Assembly (NCBI RefSeq): GCF_005887115.1
Contig: NZ_PNCJ01000014.1
Location: 1-64,000, forward strand
Source of the DNA: Pseudoalteromonas rubra
GTDB taxonomy: Bacteria; Pseudomonadota; Gammaproteobacteria; Enterobacterales; Alteromonadaceae
DNA: 64,000 bases
Direction: 5' to 3'
Each line of letters opens with the position of its first letter. Position 1 is the first letter of the stretch. Shown piece after piece: positions 25,133-33,779 of the stretch. Below the pieces are notes generated by a model, which was given only the letters and a program-made list of their open reading frames with translations, was not told the origin of the DNA and searched no databases. The translations under genes were made by a program, and so were the position numbers.

Positions 25133-27643
25133 ATGCCTGTCTGGATAGATATCCGATATGCAGTTCGACTGCTGCTGAAAAAGCCCCTGTTTACCCTGAC
25201 CACCACCGCCATTGTGACCGTGGGACTGGCACTGACTTTGTACACCTTTGCGTTGATGCAGCAGTTGGTATTTAAGCCCCTGACCTTAGGTCAGGATACG
25301 CAGCTTATCGCCATTGCGGGTGAATTTAAGGCTGCCCATGGTGTCCGCCAGCGTGTTGACCCCTATCATCTGAATCGAATTCAGGCGCACAGTACGTTAT
25401 TACAGAGTATGAGTCTGTATCAGTCAGCAGTGCGCACCGTGGGCAGGCTAGGCAATGAAGCCATGTCGCAAAAAGTGCATCTGACCTACGTGCAGTGGGA
25501 TATATTTGAGGTAGCGGGTGTGCAGCCTCTGCTGGGCCGCAGCTTTGGCCCGTCTGACCAGCAAAATGAAACGCAGTCAGCAGTGGTACTGAGCCATGAT
25601 ATCTGGCAACGGGTCTTCGATGGCAATGAGGATATTATTGGCCAGATGGTTCAGGTTGAGGCTATCCCTGTCCAAGTGATAGGTGTCATGCCGCCAGGAT
25701 TTGCTTTTCCAACTCAGGCTCAGGTCTGGCAAATTATGACTCAGACCCGGCTGGTGCCTGCCAGCCCGTCGAACCGGGGAGGGTTGCGGGCAATCGCCAG
25801 GCTGAAGCCTGATGTTTCTCTGGCACAGTTTCAACATGAGCTGGCCACTTTGTTGCGGCGCCAAATCCAGGCCCTGCCGCAGGAGTTTGCCTGGCGCTCC
25901 GATGTGGCGGGGGGTTATCTGCAAGCGGTGCCATTTAAACTCAGCGTTGATGTGCTGTATCAGCACTATTCCGTGTTAGTGGCCATGATGTTGGTGGTGT
26001 TACTGATCTTACTACTGACCTGTATCAATGTGGGTAATTTACTACTTGCCAGGGTGAATGAGCAGATCCGTGATGTGGCTATTCGGGTTGCCTTGGGTGT
26101 GCCACAGCGGCGTTTAATTATGCAGATGCTGTGGGAAAGCACCTTGATTTGTTGTTTTGGCGGAATATTGGCGTTGGGGCTGGCACAATGGGGGATGACA
26201 CTGACCAATCAGGCATTAGACGAGATCTTCGCCCTGAACGGGGCACGCCCTTTCTGGTGGACGATCAGTTTAACGCAGGACTCAGTCTGGATGTTACTTG
26301 GGGCTGTTTTAATGATGATACTCATCACAGGGCTAATTCCGGCGTGGCGTGCTTTGCAAGGAGATATGAATGGCATTTTACGTGACGGTACCCGGGGCGC
26401 TGTCAGTAAACGTGCGGGCAGAGTGAATCAAGTGTTGGTGATTACCGAAATCGCTTTGTCCTGTGTCGTACTGGTGGTTGCAGCAATGCTCCTGGGGAGT
26501 AGTTTGGCTGCGCAACAGGCGGATTATGGTGTACAAACCGAGCAGCGTCTGACAGCGTCGGTGCGTCTGGCGTGGGGGAGTTATCGCTGGAATGGGGGTG
26601 AGCCACAAGCGCGAAAAAAGCGCAACGATTTTTACTACGGGCTTAAAGACAAGCTGGAGCAGCGTCCAAATGTGCACAGTGTTGCTTATTTCAGCAGTCT
26701 GCCGGGGACGGGCGGAGGCACCTCACATTTTGAGATCCAGGGACAGGCGGCAGAGGTTTTTAGTGATAACCCAATGTGGAACTTTGAGGTGGTCAGTCGG
26801 GATGCGTGGCGAACGGTTGGTATGCAGCTGCTTGAAGGGCGAGATTTTAATCTGGCAGATCTGGCCATTGACAGTCGTGAACTGCGTAACAGTGGATCGC
26901 CGGTCATTATTAACGTAGCCATGGCACGTGAGTTGTTTCCACAAGGGAGCGCTGTGGGGCAACGTATTCGCACGCTGGATGGAGAAGGCTGGCATACGGA
27001 ATGGCGGACCATAGTCGGTGTGGTGTCCGATAGCATTCATGGACCAACCCTGAATGCCACCAGTACTGCGTATACCGGGTATGGCCTGATGGATCTGCGG
27101 TCATGGTGGATGAATATAGTCATACATTATAGCGGCGATGAATCAGAGGCCATTGCTGCGTTGCAGCAGATTATGATTGATCTGGATGCCGATGCAACGG
27201 TGCACCAGATCCAGAGTTATCAGAGTTTAATTAAACAGCCACTGCTATTGATGGAATCACTCAATCAGGTGTTCTTGGTTGGTGGGCTGGTCGCCTTGTT
27301 TTTAGCGGCCAGTGGCATTTATGCGATGTCAGCGAACAGTATTACTCTGCGCAGTCAGGAGATTGCCACCCGGCGAGCCCTTGGCGCACCGGATAAACAA
27401 GTGGTTGGTTTGCTTATCAGCCAGGCGCTTGTGCAACTGATGGTGGGATTGATAGTGGGGTTGCTTGCCTCATTATGGATCAGTGGACTGCTCAAAGGTG
27501 CAATGGTCATCAGCGCTCAGAGCTTTATATGGTCGTTGCTGGGGATCCCTGTATGTATTATTTTGCTGGTGCTGCTGGCCACTTTGCTGCCGGTCTCACA
27601 GCAGATTAAAGCACCGCCTGCACAGGCATTACGACAGAGTTAA
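25133..27643 (+). CDS. ABC permease, duplicated FtsX/MacB-like (ADOP type)
   Basis: An 836-aa permease. The start is taken as ATG 25133, preceded by GAGGA at 7 nt, rather than the upstream TTG. It opens with MPVWIDIRYAVRLLLKKP and a membrane helix (about 20-44), the typical entry of ADOP-type permeases. A MacB periplasmic core, a first FtsX block (about 285-420), a second core after a helix near 440 and a second FtsX block (about 715-830) follow. It is the last gene of the second adaptor-ATPase-permease operon. The permease at 2339 has the same layout but clearly different sequence. Its substrate is unknown; the neighbouring peptide gene is the natural candidate. Confidence 0.88.
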   Translation: MPVWIDIRYAVRLLLKKPLFTLTTTAIVTVGLALTLYTFALMQQLVFKPLTLGQDTQLIAIAGEFKAAHGVRQRVDPYHLNRIQAHSTLLQSMSLYQSAVRTVGRLGNEAMSQKVHLTYVQWDIFEVAGVQPLLGRSFGPSDQQNETQSAVVLSHDIWQRVFDGNEDIIGQMVQVEAIPVQVIGVMPPGFAFPTQAQVWQIMTQTRLVPASPSNRGGLRAIARLKPDVSLAQFQHELATLLRRQIQALPQEFAWRSDVAGGYLQAVPFKLSVDVLYQHYSVLVAMMLVVLLILLLTCINVGNLLLARVNEQIRDVAIRVALGVPQRRLIMQMLWESTLICCFGGILALGLAQWGMTLTNQALDEIFALNGARPFWWTISLTQDSVWMLLGAVLMMILITGLIPAWRALQGDMNGILRDGTRGAVSKRAGRVNQVLVITEIALSCVVLVVAAMLLGSSLAAQQADYGVQTEQRLTASVRLAWGSYRWNGGEPQARKKRNDFYYGLKDKLEQRPNVHSVAYFSSLPGTGGGTSHFEIQGQAAEVFSDNPMWNFEVVSRDAWRTVGMQLLEGRDFNLADLAIDSRELRNSGSPVIINVAMARELFPQGSAVGQRIRTLDGEGWHTEWRTIVGVVSDSIHGPTLNATSTAYTGYGLMDLRSWWMNIVIHYSGDESEAIAALQQIMIDLDADATVHQIQSYQSLIKQPLLLMESLNQVFLVGGLVALFLAASGIYAMSANSITLRSQEIATRRALGAPDKQVVGLLISQALVQLMVGLIVGLLASLWISGLLKGAMVISAQSFIWSLLGIPVCIILLVLLATLLPVSQQIKAPPAQALRQS

Positions 27644-27716
27644 GTGTGGAGATATGTGGTGGACACCCTAATAGGGTTAAGGCACAGTAGGGGTTTTCTG
27701 ATTACTGTAAACACTT

Positions 27717-28121
27717 ATGCTTGCTCATTTTATTACGCGTGTTCACCATGTTGCGATTATTTGCTCAGATTATGCGACATCGAAAGCTTTTTATACCGAT
27801 ATTATTGGCTGTCGAGTCGTCGCCGAGCATTATCAGCCCGGACGTGAGAGTTATAAGTTGGATTTGTCATTGCCCGACGGTACTCTGATTGAATTGTTTC
27901 ACTTTGCCTCGGCACCCGTGCGACCCAGTTACCCTGAAGCTCAGGGGTTGCGTCATCTGGCATTATCTGTGACCGACATAGAAGCGGCACGCAATGCGCT
28001 GCTTTCCAAGGGGGTGAGCTGTGAATCTATCCGCATTGATCCCTATACCCAGCAGCGTTTTTGCTTTTTTGCTGATCCGGATGGTTTACCCCTGGAGCTG
28101 TATGAAATGTCGGGCCGGTGA
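27717..28121 (+). CDS. gloA2: VOC-fold protein, YaeR/GloA2 family
   Basis: A 134-aa single-domain member of the vicinal-oxygen-chelate superfamily, very close in length and motif order to E. coli YaeR (GloA2). The four expected metal ligands are visible as H in VHHVAI, E in LIELFHF, H in LRHLAL and E in LPLELYE. The VDPYT-type motif of YaeR appears here as RIDPYTQQRF. A glyoxalase-type activity is assigned by family only. It is a stand-alone gene 73 bp after the permease, with a weak ribosome binding site. Confidence 0.85.
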   Translation: MLAHFITRVHHVAIICSDYATSKAFYTDIIGCRVVAEHYQPGRESYKLDLSLPDGTLIELFHFASAPVRPSYPEAQGLRHLALSVTDIEAARNALLSKGVSCESIRIDPYTQQRFCFFADPDGLPLELYEMSGR

Positions 28122-28216
28122 AATGCAATTGCATGACGAGGAGTTGAGTGTCAGATTGTTCCTTTTTTAATTCCGTATGATACCATCGGGATCTCGTCAT
28201 ATCAGGAAGTAATAAT

Positions 28217-28507
28217 ATGAAAAAACAAAGCTTATTCTTAGGGTTGTGCCTGCTGGCACTGAGCGGTTGTAAGGTATCTCAGCCGGCGCCGTATGAGAAA
28301 GACAAGGCCCCTGAGGAACGTCAGGAATACAATGGGGTGGAAGGTCTGGCTCAGGCACAACAGGATCAGATTTACCTGATGGATAAGGAACTCAGAGATA
28401 AATGCAACAATGCGAAGGTGGATCTGGCGGTGGCCAAAGGCGATAAAAATGACAAAGAAATTGCCCGACAAACAAACATCATCAAACAAACCTGCCGACA
28501 GCAATAA
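28217..28507 (+). CDS. Small lipoprotein of unknown function
   Basis: A 96-aa lipoprotein precursor: basic start MKKQS, hydrophobic stretch and lipobox ALSGC at about residue 18. The mature part is highly charged and probably helical, with two further cysteines and a Lys/Asp-rich middle (AKGDKNDKE). No family is recognised. The residue after the lipid-bearing Cys is Lys, so by the usual +2 rule it would go to the outer membrane. A good hairpin terminator follows directly; it is a single gene. Confidence 0.75.
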   Translation: MKKQSLFLGLCLLALSGCKVSQPAPYEKDKAPEERQEYNGVEGLAQAQQDQIYLMDKELRDKCNNAKVDLAVAKGDKNDKEIARQTNIIKQTCRQQ

Positions 28508-28512
28508 ATAAC

Positions 28513-28536
28513 AGGGCCGCTTAGTGATGCGGCCCT
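28513..28536 (+). terminator. Terminator after the small lipoprotein gene
   Basis: AGGGCCGC (28513-28520) pairs perfectly with GCGGCCCT (28529-28536) around an 8-nt loop, followed by TATTGTG. It sits 6 bp after the stop codon. The U-tract is poor but the stem is strong. Confidence 0.65.
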
Positions 28537-28560
28537 TATTGTGACTAAATTTTGATTTGC

Positions 28561-28610
28561 TTAATCAAACCAGGTTACTGGAATGAAGTTAATCAAACCA
28601 GGTTACTGGA
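28561..28610. repeat. 28-bp tandem duplication across the protease stop codon
   Basis: TTAATCAAACCAGGTTACTG plus GA occurs at 28561-28582 and again at 28589-28610 with a 6-bp joint. The second copy contains the stop codon and last codons (Phe-Gln-stop) of the subtilisin-like protease. The duplication has thus copied the gene's 3' end into the intergenic space without altering the protein. Confidence 0.85.
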
Positions 28611-31104
28611 AACTCACACTCACTTCGTTTGAACAGATATCACTTGCCTGACAGATCTTGTAGGTGAAGCCGGTAACCGCTGGGTCACGACCGAAATCAC
28701 GGAACTGGCCTGAATTATTGACTGTACGTAGCAGTGCGCCGTCGCGGTAAATATCGACTTGCTCAGCACTGCTGCCAGACCATGACAATGATACGCGATA
28801 GAATCCAAGGCGTGATTTGTTCGTGCGTACCACTTCCAGTGCGATATCATCAGAGCTGACAGTCACTTCTTGCGTAGTACTGTTGCTGTTGCCTTCGCTG
28901 TCAGTCACAGTGAGGGTCGCAGAGTAAGTACCCGATGCAGTGTAGACATGCGTCGGGCTCGCGTCGCTGCTGCTGTTACCATCGCCGAAGTCCCATTGCC
29001 AGCTGACGATGTCATTATTGGCATCGGTGCTGCTGTCAGTAAAGGCAACGCTCAGACCCTCTTTCTCGAAGCTGAAACCTGCAACCGGAGGCTGTGCAGA
29101 GACTTCACCAAGGCCTGTGAGTGTCAGGGTCCAGTTGTTCAGTGTCCCTGTATCCACACCCGCGTTATCGGACACATTCAGAGTCCAGTCACCACGTGCC
29201 GCTTCGCCATTGAAGGCTGCAGAATTGAAGGTGTCAACCAGGTTGTCTGCGCTGCCACCGGCACGGTTGTGCAGAGTCACAGAAGTACCCGCCGGAGAAG
29301 TCAGGGTGACCAGCAGATCGCCAATATAAGTGTGAGTGATGTCCACCAGTGTATTGCTGTCGAAAATGGTGATGTCATCAGCAACGGTGATCACAGAGCT
29401 GATCCCGGTGGCATCATTGTCCGGGATGTCTACCGCTGTTGTATTGTCATAGCTGAAGTCGCTCAGACCTTGAGGCAGCACAGACAAGCTAACGGTTTTA
29501 CTTTCTGCCAGGTCACCAGACGTAGCGTTAACGGTGAAGCTGTAGTCACCCCACTGAGTATCTGCTGTGGTGGGCACCGTCAGAGTCACTGTGTTACCCG
29601 GAGTAACGGTGCTTTGCGATAGTACTGCCCCCGGTAATGCGCTGTCGAGCGTCAATGCGATGTCACCTTGCCAGTCGGCAACTGAGGTAAAGTTGAACTC
29701 ATAGCTGGCCGTTTCACCTGCTGTGATCTCCTGAGTACCAGGTGTGACACCGACTCTGAAGCCTGGTGCCGGATCGGCATCCAGCAGTGCCTGGTGCGCA
29801 TTCAGACGCGTGCCTGCAACAGTTTTGCCATCCAGTGCTGCATTTGCATCACCGCTTTGCATCAGCAGGTTTTTCAGTGACAGAGTATCCAGTGTTGGGT
29901 CAATCGACAATACCAGCGCCGCGGCACCTGCCACATGCGGAGTTGCCATCGAAGTACCAGAGAAACTGCTGTAGCCGCCGCCCGGTACAGTTGAAAGAAT
30001 CGCGCTACCCGGTGCACCCATGTCCACTGATGTCAGTCCCCATTGAGAGAAAGAAGACATAGTGTCATTGTCTGTGGTTGAAGCAATAGAGAACACACTG
30101 TCATGCTCATAGCTTGAAGGGTAGTGTGGGTTGGCGTCGTTGTCGACTGCACCATTACCGGCTGCCGCGACAAACAGGATATCTGCATTTTCACTGGCTG
30201 TGATTGCATCAGACAATGCCTGGCTGAAACCGCCGCCACCCCAGCTATTGTTCAGGACGCGAACGTTATGGCCTGCCTGTTTCAGAGATACCATGTAATC
30301 AATACATTCGATGGCATCTGCGGTTGAACCGCTACCTGAAGAGTCTAAGAACTTACAGCCTACAATCGATACTTCATGGTTCACGCCCACAACGCCTGTG
30401 GCATCGTTACCTGTTGCGCCTATGGTGCCTGATACGTGCGTACCATGGCCCTGATCATCCATTGGATCGCCAGATCCTGTGATGGTGTTCACACCGTAAA
30501 CATCATCAACAAAGCCATTGTTATCATTGTCGATGCCATCGCCTGCGATCTCACCCGGGTTTTGCCACATGTTTGCGACCAGATCCGGGTGTGTGTAGTC
30601 CACACCTGTGTCGATAACCCCAACAATCACGTCTCGTGAGCCGATGCTGATATCCCAGGCTTCAGGCGCATCGATGTCGGCATCGTCGACACCACCAGTT
30701 TGTCCTGTATTGTGCAAACCCCATAGTTCACCAAAGCGTGCATCATCTGGAATGCCCAGTGCCTTAACCTGATAGTCTGGTTCGACATATTCTACTGCAG
30801 GGTGTTTAGCCAGTTTGGCAATGGCCTCTTTGCTGCTGATCCCATCCAGTTTGAAGTTGGCAAGACGGCCAGACAGTACATGCTTATAACGATCATCTAC
30901 TTCGTCTGCATTGTTATCCGAGATACGCGCTTTTACCAGGCTACGAGCCTGAGCACGCAACGCGCTGGATGCCTCTTTTTTGAATACCACGATGACGCTG
31001 TTGTCATTGGTTTTTTCTGTTGCTGTGATCTGTACCGCAGCGTGAGCTGCACCGCTGAAAAGTGGCAGTAATGCCAGTGTTAGGGCTGAAAATTTTAATT
31101 TCAT
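28603..31104 (-). CDS. Secreted subtilisin-like serine protease (S8) with P-domain and PKD domain
   Basis: An 833-aa precursor. The start is set at ATG 31104, with AGGA 6 nt upstream, giving the signal peptide MKLKFSALTL to AAHA. An I9 propeptide covers about 25-115. The catalytic domain holds D165 (VIDTGVD), H220 (GHGTHVSG), oxyanion N317 and S385 (GTSMATPH). After about residue 450 come a beta-sandwich stretch, a P/proprotein-convertase-type domain (about 545-670, with YIGDLLVTLTSP), a PKD domain (about 675-750, WQWDFGDGNSSSD) and a final fibronectin-like segment. It should be exported and act on proteins outside the cell. The domain order is common in marine Alteromonadales exoproteases. 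Confidence 0.93.
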   Translation of the reverse strand: MKLKFSALTLALLPLFSGAAHAAVQITATEKTNDNSVIVVFKKEASSALRAQARSLVKARISDNNADEVDDRYKHVLSGRLANFKLDGISSKEAIAKLAKHPAVEYVEPDYQVKALGIPDDARFGELWGLHNTGQTGGVDDADIDAPEAWDISIGSRDVIVGVIDTGVDYTHPDLVANMWQNPGEIAGDGIDNDNNGFVDDVYGVNTITGSGDPMDDQGHGTHVSGTIGATGNDATGVVGVNHEVSIVGCKFLDSSGSGSTADAIECIDYMVSLKQAGHNVRVLNNSWGGGGFSQALSDAITASENADILFVAAAGNGAVDNDANPHYPSSYEHDSVFSIASTTDNDTMSSFSQWGLTSVDMGAPGSAILSTVPGGGYSSFSGTSMATPHVAGAAALVLSIDPTLDTLSLKNLLMQSGDANAALDGKTVAGTRLNAHQALLDADPAPGFRVGVTPGTQEITAGETASYEFNFTSVADWQGDIALTLDSALPGAVLSQSTVTPGNTVTLTVPTTADTQWGDYSFTVNATSGDLAESKTVSLSVLPQGLSDFSYDNTTAVDIPDNDATGISSVITVADDITIFDSNTLVDITHTYIGDLLVTLTSPAGTSVTLHNRAGGSADNLVDTFNSAAFNGEAARGDWTLNVSDNAGVDTGTLNNWTLTLTGLGEVSAQPPVAGFSFEKEGLSVAFTDSSTDANNDIVSWQWDFGDGNSSSDASPTHVYTASGTYSATLTVTDSEGNSNSTTQEVTVSSDDIALEVVRTNKSRLGFYRVSLSWSGSSAEQVDIYRDGALLRTVNNSGQFRDFGRDPAVTGFTYKICQASDICSNEVSVSFQ

Positions 31105-31816
31105 CATTTGTCCTAGATAGTAAGTTGGTTTATTAACCATGACGTCATGGTGTGTGCTCGACTAAGTGGGCATGATGTGTGATCCGCCAAGCCCTAAGGC
31201 CGACGGTCGATAACTCGGTTTGGCAACTCAGGTCACGCTAAAACAGCCTGAATTACGGATGCAATTTTAAAATGTAAAAAAGTCGTTAAAATACAGCTTT
31301 TTTGCTAATTGAGTGGTTTTTATAAGGTGTTAATCATACTTTTTTGTGGGTTTTACTATCCTGAACTGGTTATTCTTTGACTCATACTATTTTGTGAGAT
31401 TGTCTCGTATTAATATCGGTAAATTGAGTGTTTTTACTTTAACTGTATGAATTTTATTGAATTAATAGAATCAAAATTATTTCTAATTTCCCTCTCTAAC
31501 ACAGCACTCTAGAGTGGCTATATGAGTTCGAAAAAACGTGCAAACACTGCTCAGCCAGGTGCTGGGCACCGGACTCAGGCTTTGATGACTAAGCGAGTAT
31601 GAATGCGGCCACGCTCAATAACGGTATCCGGTGTCGGATGACGGTTGTGGCGAGCGAAGCTGAAGGTAACCCAGGTTAAACATTGTATTGCGTCTGTCTT
31701 TGCGTACGTCAGGAGCCGGCAACCTCCGTTAATACGATACGTTTTACACCAGCAGGCAAGCAATGCGAGTTGAAGGAAATTGCAAAATAACGATTAATAA
31801 CTCTAAGGAGAACCAG
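31105..31816. other. 712-bp divergent intergenic region, protease and curli operon
   Basis: This region should hold the promoters of the protease (minus) and the curlin operon (plus). I see one clear element, the 16-bp palindrome at 31136-31151. The stretch 31250-31500 is AT-rich. The stretch 31510-31790 is GC-richer, and its short open frames show no ribosome binding site or recognisable product. A long leader or small RNA before the curlin gene is possible but unsupported. Confidence 0.55.
31136..31151. promoter_or_regulatory. 16-bp perfect palindrome upstream of the protease gene
   Basis: ACCATGACGTCATGGT is identical to its reverse complement. Its nearer edge is 32 bp upstream of the chosen protease start and lies in the presumed leader or promoter. 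A dimeric regulator's operator is the simplest reading; the binding protein is unknown. Confidence 0.45.
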
Positions 31817-33337
31817 GTGAAATTTTCAAAATCACTGACCTGCTGTGCAATTGCATTAGCATTATCTGGTGTCAGCGCAGCTCAGGCTGCCGACACAGAA
31901 GCAAAAGCAGCTTCAACGTCTGAGTTGGCACAGCTTATCCAGATTGATAATACGGGAAATACGCTGACGGTGACCCAGCGTTCCAATAATGGTGCAGGCA
32001 ATGTCCTCACCAGCTCGCAAGAAGGCGAGTCGAATGTCAGCGAAGTATCTATTGCGGGCGATGGTAATATCACCACAGTTGCGCAAGCTGGTACAGGCAA
32101 TTTGACCAAAGTAACCGCTGCGGGCGATGGCAATACGCAGGAATACAGCCAGGACGGTGAACAAAATGGTGCACTGACTGAGCTCAATGGTAACGACAAC
32201 AATCTGAACATCACTCAGCGAGGTGTTGGTTACCTGGGGATCAACAACGAAGTGACCAATAATATTACTGGTGATGGTAACCGTATTCATGTTGAACAGA
32301 GCAGTGGCGGTCATTGGTTCTATAATACCGATATGCAGGGCAACAATAACCAGGTAACGGCTGTTCAGCAAGGAACCTGGGGTGAAGTGAATATTGACCG
32401 TGTACAGGGCGATCAGAACAGCATCGAGGTTGACCAGAATGGGACCTATAACGAACTAAACCTTGCGAGCCTGCAGGGGGATGATAATGATCTGAGCTTG
32501 TCTCAGGAAGGTAACTACAACAAATTCACCATTGATACGCTAGCCGGTAATGATAACGAGTTGCAGGTAGAGCAAAGTGCAGGCAATGGTAACCGAGTTG
32601 AAATGGCCGAACTGCAAGGTGAGAGTAACCGGATTGATCTGGAGCAGGAAGGCAATGATAACCGCATGACGTCGACTCTGTTTGGCGGTGATAGCAACTA
32701 TGTCACGGTGGCACAGCTGGGTGATAACAACCAGACAACCTTCGATGTGGTAGGTAATGACAACGACTTTGACGCGCAGCAACGTGGTAATGATAACCAG
32801 GCATATCTGGGCGCTGCGGGCAATGACAATGAATACAGCACCTTACAATTAGGTGACAACAACCAGCTACATATTGCGAAATTTAATAGTAATGGCAGTG
32901 AAGTGGGTGTTATCCAAAATGGCGATAATAATGAGGTTGTGTTGCAATCATCGCATCCTGATAACTCGCTGACCAGCAATAACAATATGCTAAATGTTGC
33001 GCAAACGGGTGACAGCAATGGCGTGTCAGTTACGCTGGCGTCTGTGACTGAAAGCGGATTGAATCAACTTGATCTGGTCCAAAACGGCGAGCTTAATGCT
33101 ATCGATCTGATGCTTGAGGGCAATGGTAACGACATTGCGATTGAACAAACTGGCGGAGCGAACTTTGTTGCCGGTGTGGGCTCAGGTGCATTTGTTGTGA
33201 ATGGCAGCGATAACAATATCCAGATCAATCAGGATGGCTTTGGCAACCTGGTTGAGGGTGGGGTTAACGGCAGTGGCCAGACTATCAACATCACTCAGGT
33301 CGGTGACTACAATGTCGCGACTGTGACTCAGCAGTAA
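31817..33337 (+). CDS. Very long curlin-repeat protein, major curli subunit candidate
   Basis: A 506-aa precursor starting at GTG 31817, with TAAGGAG 6 nt upstream; the longer frame from 31763 lacks a site. A Sec signal peptide ends near AAQA. The remainder is built of roughly 20-residue units with Asn, Gln and Gly at regular steps (forms such as GDGNTQEYSQDG and GNDNDFDAQQRG), the curlin pattern that folds into a beta-helix amyloid. E. coli CsgA is 151 aa with five repeats; this one carries about four times as many. No separate csgB nucleator is found, so this protein may nucleate itself or the two roles are merged. It is the first gene of the operon with csgE, csgF and csgG. Confidence 0.85.
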   Translation: MKFSKSLTCCAIALALSGVSAAQAADTEAKAASTSELAQLIQIDNTGNTLTVTQRSNNGAGNVLTSSQEGESNVSEVSIAGDGNITTVAQAGTGNLTKVTAAGDGNTQEYSQDGEQNGALTELNGNDNNLNITQRGVGYLGINNEVTNNITGDGNRIHVEQSSGGHWFYNTDMQGNNNQVTAVQQGTWGEVNIDRVQGDQNSIEVDQNGTYNELNLASLQGDDNDLSLSQEGNYNKFTIDTLAGNDNELQVEQSAGNGNRVEMAELQGESNRIDLEQEGNDNRMTSTLFGGDSNYVTVAQLGDNNQTTFDVVGNDNDFDAQQRGNDNQAYLGAAGNDNEYSTLQLGDNNQLHIAKFNSNGSEVGVIQNGDNNEVVLQSSHPDNSLTSNNNMLNVAQTGDSNGVSVTLASVTESGLNQLDLVQNGELNAIDLMLEGNGNDIAIEQTGGANFVAGVGSGAFVVNGSDNNIQINQDGFGNLVEGGVNGSGQTINITQVGDYNVATVTQQ

Positions 33338-33344
33338 CCACAAT

Positions 33345-33372
33345 GGCCACAAAACCAAGTGGTTTTGTGGCC
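33345..33372 (+). terminator. Intra-operon hairpin between curlin and csgE
   Basis: GGCCACAAAACCA (33345-33357) pairs with TGGTTTTGTGGCC (33360-33372), a near-perfect 12-13 bp stem 7 nt after the curlin stop. There is no long U-tract, so it probably acts as a partial terminator or 3'-end stabiliser that keeps curlin mRNA far above csgEFG mRNA. It also buries the upstream ATG at 33343 and thereby argues for the later csgE start. Confidence 0.75.
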
Positions 33373-33384
33373 AAGTTAAATGCC

Positions 33385-33777
33385 ATGAAGATTTACCTAT
33401 TTATTTTGGGTGTATGGCTTGTCAGCTTTATACCATATAGCCAGGGGGCCGACGAAGAGGTCGAACTGGGTGGGCTGGTCATTGATCAGAGCATTAGCCG
33501 TTTTGGCTATCAGTTTTATTTTGACTTTTCACAGCTGTGGCGCGATGTACCGACGACAGCAGGTGTGAATATCACCATTAAAGAAACCGTGCTGCCGCGC
33601 GCTGGCACCCGGTTACAGGTATTTATGAACAACCAGCTGGTGTATGCCACCGCCATGGGGCGTCGTGGTGGACCACTTAAGTCGCGCGTTGAGGCAGCCT
33701 TGTTTGCCATTATGGACGCCATGGCCAGTGCACAGCATCAGCAACACTCTCCAGATTTAGCAACAAGCGGGTGGTAA
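33385..33777 (+). CDS. csgE: Curli assembly protein CsgE
   Basis: A 130-aa precursor from ATG 33385, almost the length of E. coli CsgE (129 aa). The upstream in-frame ATG at 33343 lies inside a stable hairpin and would bury the signal peptide, so it is not used. The signal peptide is MKIYLFILGVWLVSF to SQG. Family features include the GLVIDQSISRFGYQFYFDF stretch, TIKETVLPRAG and the C-terminal GRRGGPLKSRVEAAL. CsgE is the periplasmic cap that feeds curlin subunits to the CsgG pore. It is followed directly by csgF, whose start lies 3 nt after its stop. Confidence 0.9.
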   Translation: MKIYLFILGVWLVSFIPYSQGADEEVELGGLVIDQSISRFGYQFYFDFSQLWRDVPTTAGVNITIKETVLPRAGTRLQVFMNNQLVYATAMGRRGGPLKSRVEAALFAIMDAMASAQHQQHSPDLATSGW

Positions 33778-33779
33778 CA

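Noticed and set aside
20165-27643. Darobactin-type biosynthetic locus
   Set aside because: There is an ABC export set, but no radical SAM enzyme, and the peptide core lacks the W-x-W-x-K-x-F type motif.
31522-31602. 26-codon open frame before the curlin gene
   Set aside because: No ribosome binding site; composition is not signal-like or leader-like.
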